Shown piece after piece: positions 7,489-16,603 of a stretch of DNA of 64,000 nt. The notes under the pieces are model-generated. The model made no database searches and was not told the origin of the DNA. It saw nothing but the letters and a program-made list of their open reading frames with translations. A program made the position numbers and the translations under genes. Position 1 is the stretch's first letter. Each line of letters opens with the position of its first letter. The DNA comes from Pararhodobacter oceanensis (GTDB lineage Bacteria > Pseudomonadota > Alphaproteobacteria > Rhodobacterales > Rhodobacteraceae), in assembly GCF_003076755.1 (NCBI RefSeq), contig NZ_QDKM01000002.1, positions 186,001 through 250,000 on the forward strand, written 5' to 3'.

Positions 7489-9666
7489 TTAGCTTGCGGT
7501 GATTGCCGGGCCTTTTGTGTGGGCGTGCAGGCTGCCGATGATCGCGGCGGGGTAGTGCGCGGCGTGGAGTTTGGTGAGGAGCGCCTCGGCCTGAGCTTGC
7601 GGGACGGCGGCGAGGAGGCCACCGGCGGTTTGCGGATCAAAGAGCAGGGCGGCGCGGGCATTGGCGGGGGCGCTGATCCGGCCGATGAGGGCGGCGCGGT
7701 TGGCGGGGGCGATGGTCGAGGCGGTGCCATTGGCGGCGAGGTCTTCGGCGCCGGTGAACAGTGGCACGGCGCTGAGACTGAGCGTGGCGGCGAGTTGGCT
7801 GGCGCGCAGCATCTCGTCAAGGTGACCGGCGAGGCCGAAGCCGGTGACATCGGTCATCGCATGGGCGTGGGGCGCGAGGATATTGGCGGCCTCGGCCTGC
7901 GAGCGGGTGAGCGCCTGCCAGAGTGCGGCAATTGCGCGACCCTCGGCGGCTTTACCCATTTCAGCGGCCAAGAGCGTGCCCGAGCCGATGGGTTTGGTCA
8001 GGATCAGCGCGTCGCCGGCCTGCGCACCGGCTTTGGTGAGGATCCTGTCGGGGGCGAGGCCGGTGAGGGTGACGCCGATGGTGAGTTCGGCGCCCAAAGT
8101 GGTATGGCCGCCGACCAAAGGGGCGCCTGCGGCGGTGAGGATTTCGGTGAGACCGGCCATGATTTCAGTGAGTTGGCGGGCCTGCAGCGCCTCGGATTGG
8201 CGCGGCAGGACCAGCGAGGCGAGCGCGGCCTGCGGGGTGGCGCCCATCGCCCAGATATCGCCAAGCGCATGGGTGGCGGCGATTTTTGCCATCAGGAAGG
8301 CGTCCTCACTGACGGCGCGCAGGTGGTCGGTGGCGATCACCTGTTGGACGCCGCCGGTCTGCAGGATCGCCGCGTCATCGCCCGCGCCGAGGACCACGTT
8401 ATCGCCGCCACCGAGCGTGGTGAGGGTCTGGCGCAGGAGGTTCGGCCCGACCTTGGCGCCGCAACCGCCGCACATCGGTTTGTCGCCGATCGTCTCGGGC
8501 AGGTCCAGCGCGTGTGGCTGCGGGAGTTGCGGGCGCGGCATCTGCGGCAGCTCATGGAACTTGCGCATGAATTTGGCGTCGATGCCGTCCTTGATCCGCC
8601 ACAGCCAGCGGCCCGACAGCGGCAAGCCCCATTTGTCGGCCAGCGCCGATTTCCCGCCCAAGGAGACCAGTTTCAGGTAGTCACGCTGCGGCTGGTAGCG
8701 GCGCATGGATCCGCCCGAGAGCGCGGCGCGCAGGTTATGGGTCAGGATCGGCGCTTGGCGCACCGCGAAGACCCCCGCCTTGGGGCGCGGCGCGTGTTGC
8801 ATATGGGCGCAATCGCCGACCGCGAAGACCTCTGGGTGGGAGGTGGAGCGCAGGGTCGCATCAACGGTCACGAAGCCCTCGGTGAGATGCAGGCCGCTGT
8901 CTTGGAGCCATGGTTGCGGGCGGCTGCCGGCGGCGCCGAGGGTGAGACCGGCGGCGATTTGGCGGCCATCGGTGAGGGTGACGCATTGCGCCTCGATCCG
9001 CGCAGGTTTTGCGTGGGGTATCAGCTCCACGCCCTGCCGGGTGAGCAAGGAAAGGAGGCGCTGGCGGGCGGCATGTCCGAGATTTGGCAGCGGGGTATCG
9101 CGCTCGATCAGGGTGATCTGGCGGGCGGGGAAATGGGCAAGGCGGTGCGCCATCGCCAGCGCGAGTTCCACCCCCGCGACACCCGCGCCGATGATCGCGA
9201 TATGCGGCGCGCGGGTCCCCGCCTCGATGTCGCGCAGAAATTCCGCCCAGCTTTCGGCGAACTGGCCGAGCGGTTTGGCGGCGGTGGCGTGTTCGGTAAA
9301 CCCCGGCAGATCGGGCAGGTCCGAGGTGATCCCGATATCGAGCGACAGCACGTCATAGGCGACGGGCGGGCGGCTCTTGAGGATGACCTTTTGGGCCTGC
9401 AGGTCGATACCCTCGGCGCGGCCAAGGATCAGCCGCGCGCCGGCATGGCGGGCCAGCGCCACGAGGTTCATCTCGAGCGCCTCGCGTTTGTAATGGCCGG
9501 CGATATGGCCGGGCAACATGCCGGTATAGGGGGCGGTGGGATTCGGGTCGATCAGCGTGAGGCGGGCGCCCGGCAGCGGGTCCATCGCCCATTTCAGCAG
9601 CGCCAGCGCATGGGCATGGCCGCCGCCGACAAACACCAGATCGCGTGTGAAAGGGAGGGTTTCCAT
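7489..9666 (-). CDS. selD: Selenide, water dikinase fused to an NDH-2-like FAD oxidoreductase
   Basis: A two-domain 725-residue protein. Residues 1 to about 370 form a pyridine nucleotide-disulfide oxidoreductase/NDH-2-like module: LVFVGGGHAHALALL is the first FAD dinucleotide site, IAIIGAGVAGVELALAMAH the second, and VFAVGDCA the FAD signature. From about residue 390 comes SelD, which makes selenophosphate from selenide and ATP. It shows CGGCGAKVG with the catalytic Cys/Lys region, GAGDDAAIL, ATDHLR, LVGGHT and DVTGFGLAGH. This fusion is known in several bacterial lineages; the oxidoreductase half is thought to supply reduced selenium or reductant, which is inference. The start METLPFTRD was chosen for its CGGAG ribosome-binding site; 38 further codons upstream are open but unlikely. 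No selA, selB or mnmH lies in the window, so the selenium use cannot be told. Confidence 0.93.
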   Translation of the reverse strand: METLPFTRDLVFVGGGHAHALALLKWAMDPLPGARLTLIDPNPTAPYTGMLPGHIAGHYKREALEMNLVALARHAGARLILGRAEGIDLQAQKVILKSRPPVAYDVLSLDIGITSDLPDLPGFTEHATAAKPLGQFAESWAEFLRDIEAGTRAPHIAIIGAGVAGVELALAMAHRLAHFPARQITLIERDTPLPNLGHAARQRLLSLLTRQGVELIPHAKPARIEAQCVTLTDGRQIAAGLTLGAAGSRPQPWLQDSGLHLTEGFVTVDATLRSTSHPEVFAVGDCAHMQHAPRPKAGVFAVRQAPILTHNLRAALSGGSMRRYQPQRDYLKLVSLGGKSALADKWGLPLSGRWLWRIKDGIDAKFMRKFHELPQMPRPQLPQPHALDLPETIGDKPMCGGCGAKVGPNLLRQTLTTLGGGDNVVLGAGDDAAILQTGGVQQVIATDHLRAVSEDAFLMAKIAATHALGDIWAMGATPQAALASLVLPRQSEALQARQLTEIMAGLTEILTAAGAPLVGGHTTLGAELTIGVTLTGLAPDRILTKAGAQAGDALILTKPIGSGTLLAAEMGKAAEGRAIAALWQALTRSQAEAANILAPHAHAMTDVTGFGLAGHLDEMLRASQLAATLSLSAVPLFTGAEDLAANGTASTIAPANRAALIGRISAPANARAALLFDPQTAGGLLAAVPQAQAEALLTKLHAAHYPAAIIGSLHAHTKGPAITAS

Positions 9667-9793
9667 TGAGTCTCCGAGGTTGATCCGTGGTAACCCGCGA
9701 CAGGGGCGATGGCGAGTGGGCATCGCGCGGATCTTTCCGGCGATTTCCCTCTTGACGGCGCTGGGGTGGTGCCATACCAAGCCGCCAATTCGT

Positions 9794-9870
9794 GGCGGAG
9801 TAGCTCAGCTGGTTAGAGCAGCGGAATCATAATCCGCGTGTCGGGGGTTCAAGTCCCTCCTCCGCTACCA
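9794..9870 (+). tRNA. tRNA-Met (CAT anticodon), probably elongator
   Basis: A 77-nt cloverleaf with encoded CCA. Acceptor GGCGGAG pairs with CTCCGCT (one G-U), the D arm is TAGCTCAGCTGGTTAGAGCA, and the anticodon stem GCGGA/TCCGC encloses loop ATCATAA with anticodon CAT. The T arm is GGGGGTTCAAGTCCCTC. The paired first acceptor base pair (G-U) argues against initiator tRNA, which has a mismatch there. A lysidine-modified tRNA-Ile2 also has a CAT anticodon; the body looks more like alphaproteobacterial elongator tRNA-Met. It stands alone between divergently oriented selD and the pgm 3' end. Confidence 0.92.
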
Positions 9871-9948
9871 ATTTTCCCAATCTCTCAAGTTACCGTCCCG
9901 CGATCAGCATGGGCTGATGCGGGCGTGTTTGGTGATCCGGCGCTGGGC

Positions 9949-11580
9949 TTAGGTTCGGACGTCGGGTTCGGAGCGGCCGGTGTGTTCGGTGAGGCGGCTC
10001 AGGGTGTAGGCGGCGTCGCGGAGGGGGGCGAGGGCTGTTTGCGGGTCTTGGCTGTGGTCGCCTTCGGCGGGTTCGTAGTGTTCGAGGTAAATGCGCAGGG
10101 TGGCGCCCTCGGTTCCGGTGCCGGACAGGCGGAATACCGCGCGGCCGCCGCCGTCGAAATAGACGCGGAGGCCCTGATGGGTGCTGACCGAGCCGTCGAC
10201 GGGGTCGTGATAGGAGAATTCATCGGCTTTGGTGACGGTCAGACCGGCGAAGCACTGGCCCGGGAGGGTGGGGAGTTTGTCGGACAGTTCGGCGACAAGC
10301 GCGTCGGCTTTGGACGTCTCGATGGCTTCGAAATCATGGCGGGAGTAGTAATCGCGGCCATAGGTTGCCCAGTGATCTGTGAGTATCTGGGCGACGGAGA
10401 GGTTGCGTTTGGCGAGGATATTGAGCCAAAGAAGCACCGCCCAGAGCCCGTCTTTTTCGCGGACGTGATCCGAGCCGGTGCCGGCGCTTTCTTCGCCGCA
10501 GATAGTGACGCGGCCGGCGTCGAGGAGATTTCCGAAGAATTTCCAGCCGGTTGGCGTTTCAAAATGTTCGATGCCGAGGCGCGCGGCGACGCGGTCGCTG
10601 GCGGCGCTGGTGGGCATGGAGCGGGCGATTCCGGCGAGGCCTTTTGTGTAGGCGGGCGCCAGATGGGCGTTGGCGGCAAGCACGGCGAGGCTGTCGGAGG
10701 GGGTGACATAGGCGCCGCGCCCGACGATCATATTGCGGTCACCATCACCATCCGAGGCGGCGCCGAGATCGGGGGCATTGTCGGACATCATCAGGTCCAT
10801 CAGGGTTTTGGCCCAGATGGGATTGGGGTCGGGGTGGCCCTTGCCGAAATCCTCTTTCGGGATGCCATTGACCACGGTTCCTTTGGGCGCGCCGAGGCGG
10901 TCCTCGAGAATTGCATGTGCATAAGGGCCGGTGACTGCGTGCATGGCGTCAAAACACATGCGGAAGCCGCCGGCGAATAAGGCGCTTATGGCGTTGAAAT
11001 CAAAGAGTTCTTCCATCAGGGCGAGGTAGTCGCTGACCGGATCGACGATCTCGACCTGCATCGCGCCGATCTTGGTGGTGCCGATCCGGGTGAGATCAAT
11101 ATCCGGCTGGTCGGAGATTTCGTAGCTACCTAGGGCTTTGGTCTCATTGAACATTTTGGCGGTGAGAGCCTCGGGTGCGGGGCCGCCGTTGGCGGCGTTG
11201 AATTTGACGCCGAAATCCTCGTCGATGCCGCCGGGATTGTGGCTGGCCGAAAGGATGAAGCCGCCGTCGGTGCCGTATTTGCGGATTAGATGCGAGGCGG
11301 CGGGGGTGGAGAGGATGCCGTTCTGGCCGATGATCAACCGTGTCGCGCCATTGGCGGTGGCGATTTTGACGATGGTCTGGATCGCCTCGGCGTTGAAAAA
11401 TCGCCCGTCGCCGCCGATGACAAAAGCCTTGCCGTGACCGCCGCCGATGGCGTTGAAAATCGACTGGATGAAGGCCTCGAGATACTGCGGGCGCATGAAA
11501 TCACGGGTCTTTTTGCGCAGGCCCGAGGTGCCGGGTTTCTGGTCATGGAAGGGTGTGATTTTGACGGATTGGGCGGTCAT
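9949..11580 (-). CDS. pgm: Phosphoglucomutase (alpha-D-glucose phosphate-specific)
   Basis: Interconverts glucose-1-phosphate and glucose-6-phosphate, feeding glgC or receiving the product of glgP. The 543 residues carry the PGM1-type signatures. These are GTSGLRKKT near the N-terminus, the phosphoserine motif LSASHNPGG, metal-binding DGDGDRN, the sugar-binding loop CGEESAGTGSD and the phosphate-binding RLSGTGTEGA near the C-terminus. It is the last gene of the glycogen block, 33 nt after glgA, and is probably co-transcribed. Assignment is firm. Confidence 0.96.
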   Translation of the reverse strand: MTAQSVKITPFHDQKPGTSGLRKKTRDFMRPQYLEAFIQSIFNAIGGGHGKAFVIGGDGRFFNAEAIQTIVKIATANGATRLIIGQNGILSTPAASHLIRKYGTDGGFILSASHNPGGIDEDFGVKFNAANGGPAPEALTAKMFNETKALGSYEISDQPDIDLTRIGTTKIGAMQVEIVDPVSDYLALMEELFDFNAISALFAGGFRMCFDAMHAVTGPYAHAILEDRLGAPKGTVVNGIPKEDFGKGHPDPNPIWAKTLMDLMMSDNAPDLGAASDGDGDRNMIVGRGAYVTPSDSLAVLAANAHLAPAYTKGLAGIARSMPTSAASDRVAARLGIEHFETPTGWKFFGNLLDAGRVTICGEESAGTGSDHVREKDGLWAVLLWLNILAKRNLSVAQILTDHWATYGRDYYSRHDFEAIETSKADALVAELSDKLPTLPGQCFAGLTVTKADEFSYHDPVDGSVSTHQGLRVYFDGGGRAVFRLSGTGTEGATLRIYLEHYEPAEGDHSQDPQTALAPLRDAAYTLSRLTEHTGRSEPDVRT

Positions 11581-11613
11581 GGCTCTCTCCTTTGCGGGGG
11601 CGGCTGGCGCGTT

Positions 11614-13071
11614 TTATGGCGTTGATTGAACGGGTTGCGGAGGCGAAAGGCCCGCGTAGACGGCGCGATAGGCCTGCGCCGAATGCGCCCAGCCGACCGG
11701 ATGGCGCATCGCGCGGCGCTGCAGTCCGGCCCAGACGCGGGGCTGTTGGTAGGTCTCGATGGCGCGGGTGATCGCCTGTCCCAGCATGGTGGCGTTGATC
11801 GGGGCGAATTGAAAGCCGGTCGCGCAATCCGCGGCGAGACCTGCGGCGTTGGCGTCGATGATCGTGTCGGCGAGGCCACCGGTGCGGGCGACAACCGGGA
11901 TCGTGCCGTAGCGCAGGGCGTAAAGCTGGGTCAGGCCGCAGGGTTCAAACCGCGAGGGGATGAGGATCGCGTCGCAGCCGCCCTGCATAAGATGCGACAG
12001 GGGTTCGTCATAGCCGATGATCACCCCGACCGCGCCGGAGTGGTGGTTTGAGGCGGCGATATAGGCGCTCTCAAGGGCTTTGTCGCCGGTGCCGAGAAGC
12101 GCCAATCTGCCGCCCTGTGCCACGAGATCGGGCAGGCAGTCGAGCAGCATATCGAGCCCCTTTTGCGCGGTCAGGCGGCTGACGACGCAAAACAGCGGCC
12201 CGTCCGAGGGGGTGAGGCCAAAGCGCGCCTCGATCTCGGCTTTGTTGTGGGCTTTCTTTTTGAGGCTGCGCGCCGAGTAGGGGGCGATGAGATCGGGGTC
12301 GGTTTCGGGGTTCCAGACATCGGTGTCGATGCCGTTGAGAATGCCGCTTAAATGCGCGCGGCGGGCTTGCAACAGGCCCTGAAGTCCCATGCCGAATTCA
12401 GGCGTCAGGAGTTCGGCGGCGTAGCTGGGGCTGACCGTGGTGATCGCCTGCGCGAGGGCCAAGCCTGCCTTGAGGAAGCTGATTTTGCCAAAGTATTCAA
12501 TGCCGTCCTGGGTGAAGAGCGCGGGATCAAGGCGCAGGGCGTGCAGGCGTGAGGCGTCGAAAATGCCTTGGAACGCGATGTTGTGGATGGTCATTACCAC
12601 CGGTGGCGCGGTTGTGCCGGATTGCTGCAGATAGGCGGGGAGGAGACCGGCCTGCCAGTCATGGGCATGGATGATATCGGGGCGCCAGCCGGCGGCGCCC
12701 TCGAGTGCAATCTGGGCGCCCACGTAAGAAAGCGCGGCGAAGCGGAGGTCGTTGTCGGGCCAATCCGCGCCTGCGGGAGTGAGGTAAATGCTGCCCTCGC
12801 GGTCATAAAGATGCGGCGCGACCAGAAGGAGGAGGGTCAGCCCTTCGGCGCTGGTCTCGATGAGTTCGGCGGGGCCGCCGAAGAGATCGGCAAAGCGCGC
12901 GACGCTGCTGCCGCCCGCCGCCAGATCCTGCAGTGCGGGGTAGGCGGGGAGCATCACCTTGACGCCCAGCCCCTCCGACGCCAGCGCTTTGGGCACCGCG
13001 CCGATGACATCGGCCAGACCGCCGGTTTTGACGAAAGGGGCGCATTCGGAGGCGACAAACAGCGTGTTCAC
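11614..13071 (-). CDS. glgA: Glycogen synthase
   Basis: GT5 glycosyltransferase adding glucosyl units from ADP-glucose to glycogen. It has the N-terminal ADP-glucose motif KTGGLADV (residues 15-22), HAHDWQAGL and the C-terminal motif SRFEPCGLTQLYALRYGT. Length of 485 is normal. The start codon is GTG (reading MNTLFVASECAPF), one base after the glgC stop, which means translational coupling. It acts downstream of GlgC and upstream of branching by GlgB. Confidence 0.96.
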   Translation of the reverse strand: MNTLFVASECAPFVKTGGLADVIGAVPKALASEGLGVKVMLPAYPALQDLAAGGSSVARFADLFGGPAELIETSAEGLTLLLLVAPHLYDREGSIYLTPAGADWPDNDLRFAALSYVGAQIALEGAAGWRPDIIHAHDWQAGLLPAYLQQSGTTAPPVVMTIHNIAFQGIFDASRLHALRLDPALFTQDGIEYFGKISFLKAGLALAQAITTVSPSYAAELLTPEFGMGLQGLLQARRAHLSGILNGIDTDVWNPETDPDLIAPYSARSLKKKAHNKAEIEARFGLTPSDGPLFCVVSRLTAQKGLDMLLDCLPDLVAQGGRLALLGTGDKALESAYIAASNHHSGAVGVIIGYDEPLSHLMQGGCDAILIPSRFEPCGLTQLYALRYGTIPVVARTGGLADTIIDANAAGLAADCATGFQFAPINATMLGQAITRAIETYQQPRVWAGLQRRAMRHPVGWAHSAQAYRAVYAGLSPPQPVQSTP

Positions 13072-13072
13072 G

Positions 13073-14332
13073 TCACATATCCAGCTTGTCGATCATCGGT
13101 TGCGTGATCAGGCAGACGCCTGCGGCCGAGCGGCGAAAGCGGGACGCGTCAAGCTCGGGGTCTTCGCCAACGATCAACCCGTCGGGGATGATCACGCCGC
13201 GATCAATCACCACGTTTTTGAGCCGCGCGTTGCGGTTGATCTCGGCATAGGGCATCGCGATCACGCCTTCGAGTTGCGAAAAGGAATGGGTTTTGACGCC
13301 GGTGAACAGCAAGCATTGTTCGAGCGACGAGCCCGAGATGATACAGCCGCCCGAGACCATGGAGGAGAGCGCATAGCCGCGGCGGCCCTCTTCGTTGTGG
13401 ATGAATTTGGCGGGGGGCGTCAGTTCGGAATAGGTCCAGATCGGCCAGTCGTTGTCGTAAAGATCAAGCTCGGGTTTGAAATCGGTCAGGTCGATATTGG
13501 CCTGCCAGAAGGCGTCAACGGTGCCGACATCGCGCCAATAAGCCTTGTCCTCGCGGCCCGAGCGCACGCAGGAGCGGCTGAACGGATGGGCGACGGCTTT
13601 GCCGGTTTTGACGATATGGGGGATGATATCGCCGCCAAAATCATGGCCGTAACCGGGTTCGGCGGCGCAATCGGCGAGCAGGGCAAAGAGGTAATCGGTC
13701 TTGAACACATAGATGCCCATGCTGGCCAGCGCGGTGTCGGGATCATTGGGCATGGCGGGCGGATCGGCGGGTTTTTCGACGAATTCAAGAATGCGATCCT
13801 CGGTGTCCACCTTCATCACGCCAAAGCCGGTGGCCTCGGCGCGGGGCACCTCGATACAGCCGACGGTGACATCCGCACCGCTGTCGACATGGTGCTGGAT
13901 CATCAGCGAATAATCCTGTTTGTAGATGTGGTCGCCGGCCAGAATGATGATGTATTTGGGCGCATAGCCTTTGATTACATGCTCGTTCTGGGTGACCGCA
14001 TCGGCGGTGCCTTTATACCAGTTTTCATTGTCGAGCTGCTGCGAGGCGGGGAGGATATCGAGCGACTCGTTGCGCTCTTCGCGAAAAAAGCTCCAGCCGC
14101 GTTGCAGGTGGCGGATCAGGGAGTGGGCCTTGTATTGCGTGGCCACGCCGATGCGGCGGATGCCCGAGTTGACCGCGTTCGACAGCGGGAAGTCGATGAT
14201 CCGGCTTTTGCCGCCGAAATACATTGCCGGTTTGGCGCGGCGGTCGGTGAGTTCATAGAGCCGGCTGCCGCGGCCACCGGCGAGGATAAAGGCCATGGTT
14301 TGCCGCGCGAGTCGTTGTGATTCCCTGTCCAT
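13073..14332 (-). CDS. glgC: Glucose-1-phosphate adenylyltransferase
   Basis: Makes ADP-glucose, the committed step of bacterial glycogen synthesis. The pyrophosphorylase motif [17 protein letters not shown] is near residue 14, followed by [15 protein letters not shown] and WYKGTADAV. The C-terminal left-handed beta-helix region contains the repeated V(I/V)[10 protein letters not shown]-type strands. It is 419 residues, normal for the allosteric homotetrameric type. The start ATG overlaps the glgB stop by one base (TAATG), and glgA follows after one base, so the three genes are tightly coupled. Confidence 0.97.
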   Translation of the reverse strand: MDRESQRLARQTMAFILAGGRGSRLYELTDRRAKPAMYFGGKSRIIDFPLSNAVNSGIRRIGVATQYKAHSLIRHLQRGWSFFREERNESLDILPASQQLDNENWYKGTADAVTQNEHVIKGYAPKYIIILAGDHIYKQDYSLMIQHHVDSGADVTVGCIEVPRAEATGFGVMKVDTEDRILEFVEKPADPPAMPNDPDTALASMGIYVFKTDYLFALLADCAAEPGYGHDFGGDIIPHIVKTGKAVAHPFSRSCVRSGREDKAYWRDVGTVDAFWQANIDLTDFKPELDLYDNDWPIWTYSELTPPAKFIHNEEGRRGYALSSMVSGGCIISGSSLEQCLLFTGVKTHSFSQLEGVIAMPYAEINRNARLKNVVIDRGVIIPDGLIVGEDPELDASRFRRSAAGVCLITQPMIDKLDM

Positions 14333-16569
14333 TAGTCCGGCTCCTGATTGTGGTGTTGATCCGAGGTTTCTGCGGCGTCCGCCTGTAGCTGGAAAAACAG
14401 CGTCGAGAGGGGCGGCAGCGTCAGGGCGATGGAATGCGGGCGCCCCGAGGCGGCGATCTGGGCGCTATCGACGCCGCCGAGATTGCCGCGGTCACCGCCG
14501 CCATAGAGTGCCGCGTCACTGTTGAGGATTTCCACCCAGCGGCCCGGCGCGGGCACGCCGATGCGCCGTGCCTGCCGCTCGACGGGGGTGAGATTGGCGA
14601 CGATGAGCACCGGCGGCGATCCATCCGCGGGTTTGCGCAGCCATGCAAAGATCGATTCCTCCGCCGCGCCTTCTTCGATCCATTCGAACCCCTCGGGCTT
14701 GCAGTCCAACTGGTGCAGGGCGGGCCGGTCGCGGTAGAGGGTGTTGAGGTCGCGCACGAGGCGTTGCATGCCCGCGTGCAGGGGAGTGTCGAGCAGGTGC
14801 CAATCAAGCGAGCTGTCGTGGTTCCACTCGACGCTTTGGGCAAACTCGCAGCCCATGAACAGCAGTTTCTTGCCCGGATGCCCCCACATGAACCCGTAGT
14901 AGGCGCGCAGATTGGCGAATTTCTCCCAGCCGTCGCCGGGCATTTTGTCGATCATCGAGCCTTTGCCATGCACCACCTCGTCATGGCTGATCGGCAGCAG
15001 GAAATTCTCGGAAAACGCATAATGCAGGCCGAAGGTCATCTTGTGGTGATGGTATTTGCGGTGGATCGGGTCCTCTTGCATGTAGCTGAGCGTGTCGTTC
15101 ATCCAGCCCATGTTCCACTTGAACCCGAAGCCCAGCCCGCCCTGATCCGCAGGCCCGCTGACCGCCGGAAACGAGGTGGATTCCTCGGCGATGGTCATGA
15201 TGCCCGACGCCTCGGCATAGGCGAGGGTGTTGGTGCGTTGCAGGAAGGCGATGGCCTCGAGGTTCTCGCGCCCGCCGTCCTTGTTGGGCACCCATTCGCC
15301 ATCCTTGCGCGAATAATCGCGGTAGAGCATTGAGGCGACGGCATCGACGCGCAGCCCGTCGATATGGTGTTCCTTGAGCCAATAAAGCGCGTTGGCGGTG
15401 AGGAAATTCGCCACTTCGCGGCGGCCGTAGTTATAGACCAGCGTGTTCCAATCGGGGTGGAACCCCTCGCGGCGGTCGGCGTGTTCATAGAGCGGGGTGC
15501 CGTCGAACCGCCCGAGGCCGTGGGCGTCTTCGGGGAAATGGCCGGGCACCCAATCGAGGATCAGACCGAGGTCATTGGCGTGGCAGGCCTCAACAAAAGC
15601 GCGGAACTCAGCCAGCGTGCCGTGGCGGATGGTGGGGGCATAGAGGCCGACGGGTTGATAGCCCCAAGAGCCGTCAAAGGGGAATTCCGAGACTGGCATC
15701 AGCTCCAAATGGGTGAACCCCATGTCTTTGGCGTAGCGCACCAGTTGCTCGGCGTGTTCGGTGTAGCTGAGCGGGCGGTTGCCCTCTTCGGGGACGCGGC
15801 GCCAAGAGCCGAGATGCACCTCATAGACGCTGATCGGCTGGTCGATCCGCTGCAGGGCGGCGCGTTTGTCCATCCATGCGGCGTCGGACCAACCGTGGCC
15901 ATTGAGCGCGCGCACCACGGAGGCGGTTTTCGGCGGATGCTCGGCGCCAAAGCCGAAAGGGTCGGCTTTTTGCGGCAGGAGGTGGTGGTTGGCGTCGAGC
16001 AACTCGTATTTATAGGCCTCGCCCTCACCGATATCGGGCAGGAAAATCTCCCAGATACCCGTCTGGCCGCGCTGGCGCAGGGGCGTGCGGCGCCCGTCCC
16101 AGCCGTTGAAATTGCCGACCAGCGAGACGCGGCGGGCATTGGGCGCCCAGACCGCGAAATGGGTGCCCGTGCTGCCCTCATGCTGCATCACATGCGCGCC
16201 AAGCACCCGCCAGAGGTTTAGATGCGCGCCTTCGCTGAACAGATGCTCGTCCAACTCGCCGAGCACGGGGCCAAAGCGGTAGGGGTCTTGGCAGGTCCAA
16301 GTCTGCCCGTTTTGGGTGACGCGCAGCAGATAGGCAAAGGCGTTTTTGCGCCGCGTGGCCTCGCCGGTGAACAGACCGTCGGCACCGGCATAGGGCTGTA
16401 GCGTGGTGATCCGGCGGTGGGTTTTCGCGTCCAGCACCTCAACCGTGGAGGCGCCGGGAAAGAAGGCGCGGACAGAGAGCTTGCCACCCACATTATGCAG
16501 CCCCAAGACCGAAAACGGATCCGAATGCTCGCCTTTGGCAAGTCGCAGGGCGTCGGTGTGATCGATCAT
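14332..16569 (-). CDS. glgB: 1,4-alpha-glucan branching enzyme
   Basis: GH13 enzyme introducing alpha-1,6 branches into glycogen. At 745 residues it has the long form with an N-terminal extension (N1 plus CBM48) up to about residue 220. The catalytic barrel shows [26 protein letters not shown] (nucleophile Asp), [11 protein letters not shown] (acid Glu) and [13 protein letters not shown] (transition-state Asp). The C-terminal beta domain ends with a short unmatched tail rich in D, E and H. It lies between glgP (34 nt upstream) and glgC (1-nt overlap). Confidence 0.97.
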   Translation of the reverse strand: MIDHTDALRLAKGEHSDPFSVLGLHNVGGKLSVRAFFPGASTVEVLDAKTHRRITTLQPYAGADGLFTGEATRRKNAFAYLLRVTQNGQTWTCQDPYRFGPVLGELDEHLFSEGAHLNLWRVLGAHVMQHEGSTGTHFAVWAPNARRVSLVGNFNGWDGRRTPLRQRGQTGIWEIFLPDIGEGEAYKYELLDANHHLLPQKADPFGFGAEHPPKTASVVRALNGHGWSDAAWMDKRAALQRIDQPISVYEVHLGSWRRVPEEGNRPLSYTEHAEQLVRYAKDMGFTHLELMPVSEFPFDGSWGYQPVGLYAPTIRHGTLAEFRAFVEACHANDLGLILDWVPGHFPEDAHGLGRFDGTPLYEHADRREGFHPDWNTLVYNYGRREVANFLTANALYWLKEHHIDGLRVDAVASMLYRDYSRKDGEWVPNKDGGRENLEAIAFLQRTNTLAYAEASGIMTIAEESTSFPAVSGPADQGGLGFGFKWNMGWMNDTLSYMQEDPIHRKYHHHKMTFGLHYAFSENFLLPISHDEVVHGKGSMIDKMPGDGWEKFANLRAYYGFMWGHPGKKLLFMGCEFAQSVEWNHDSSLDWHLLDTPLHAGMQRLVRDLNTLYRDRPALHQLDCKPEGFEWIEEGAAEESIFAWLRKPADGSPPVLIVANLTPVERQARRIGVPAPGRWVEILNSDAALYGGGDRGNLGGVDSAQIAASGRPHSIALTLPPLSTLFFQLQADAAETSDQHHNQEPD

Positions 16570-16603
16570 CGGGGCAACCCTTCTGGTTCTATGCGTCGCG
16601 GGG

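Noticed and set aside
7432-9669. 745-codon open frame antisense to the selD fusion
   Set aside because: The opposite strand encodes a complete recognisable two-domain enzyme; the antisense text is Gly/Arg-rich with no motif.
9782-9798. Hairpin CCGCCA/TGGCGG at the 5' end of the tRNA gene
   Set aside because: The right arm is the tRNA acceptor stem itself; a 6-bp match upstream is likely chance.
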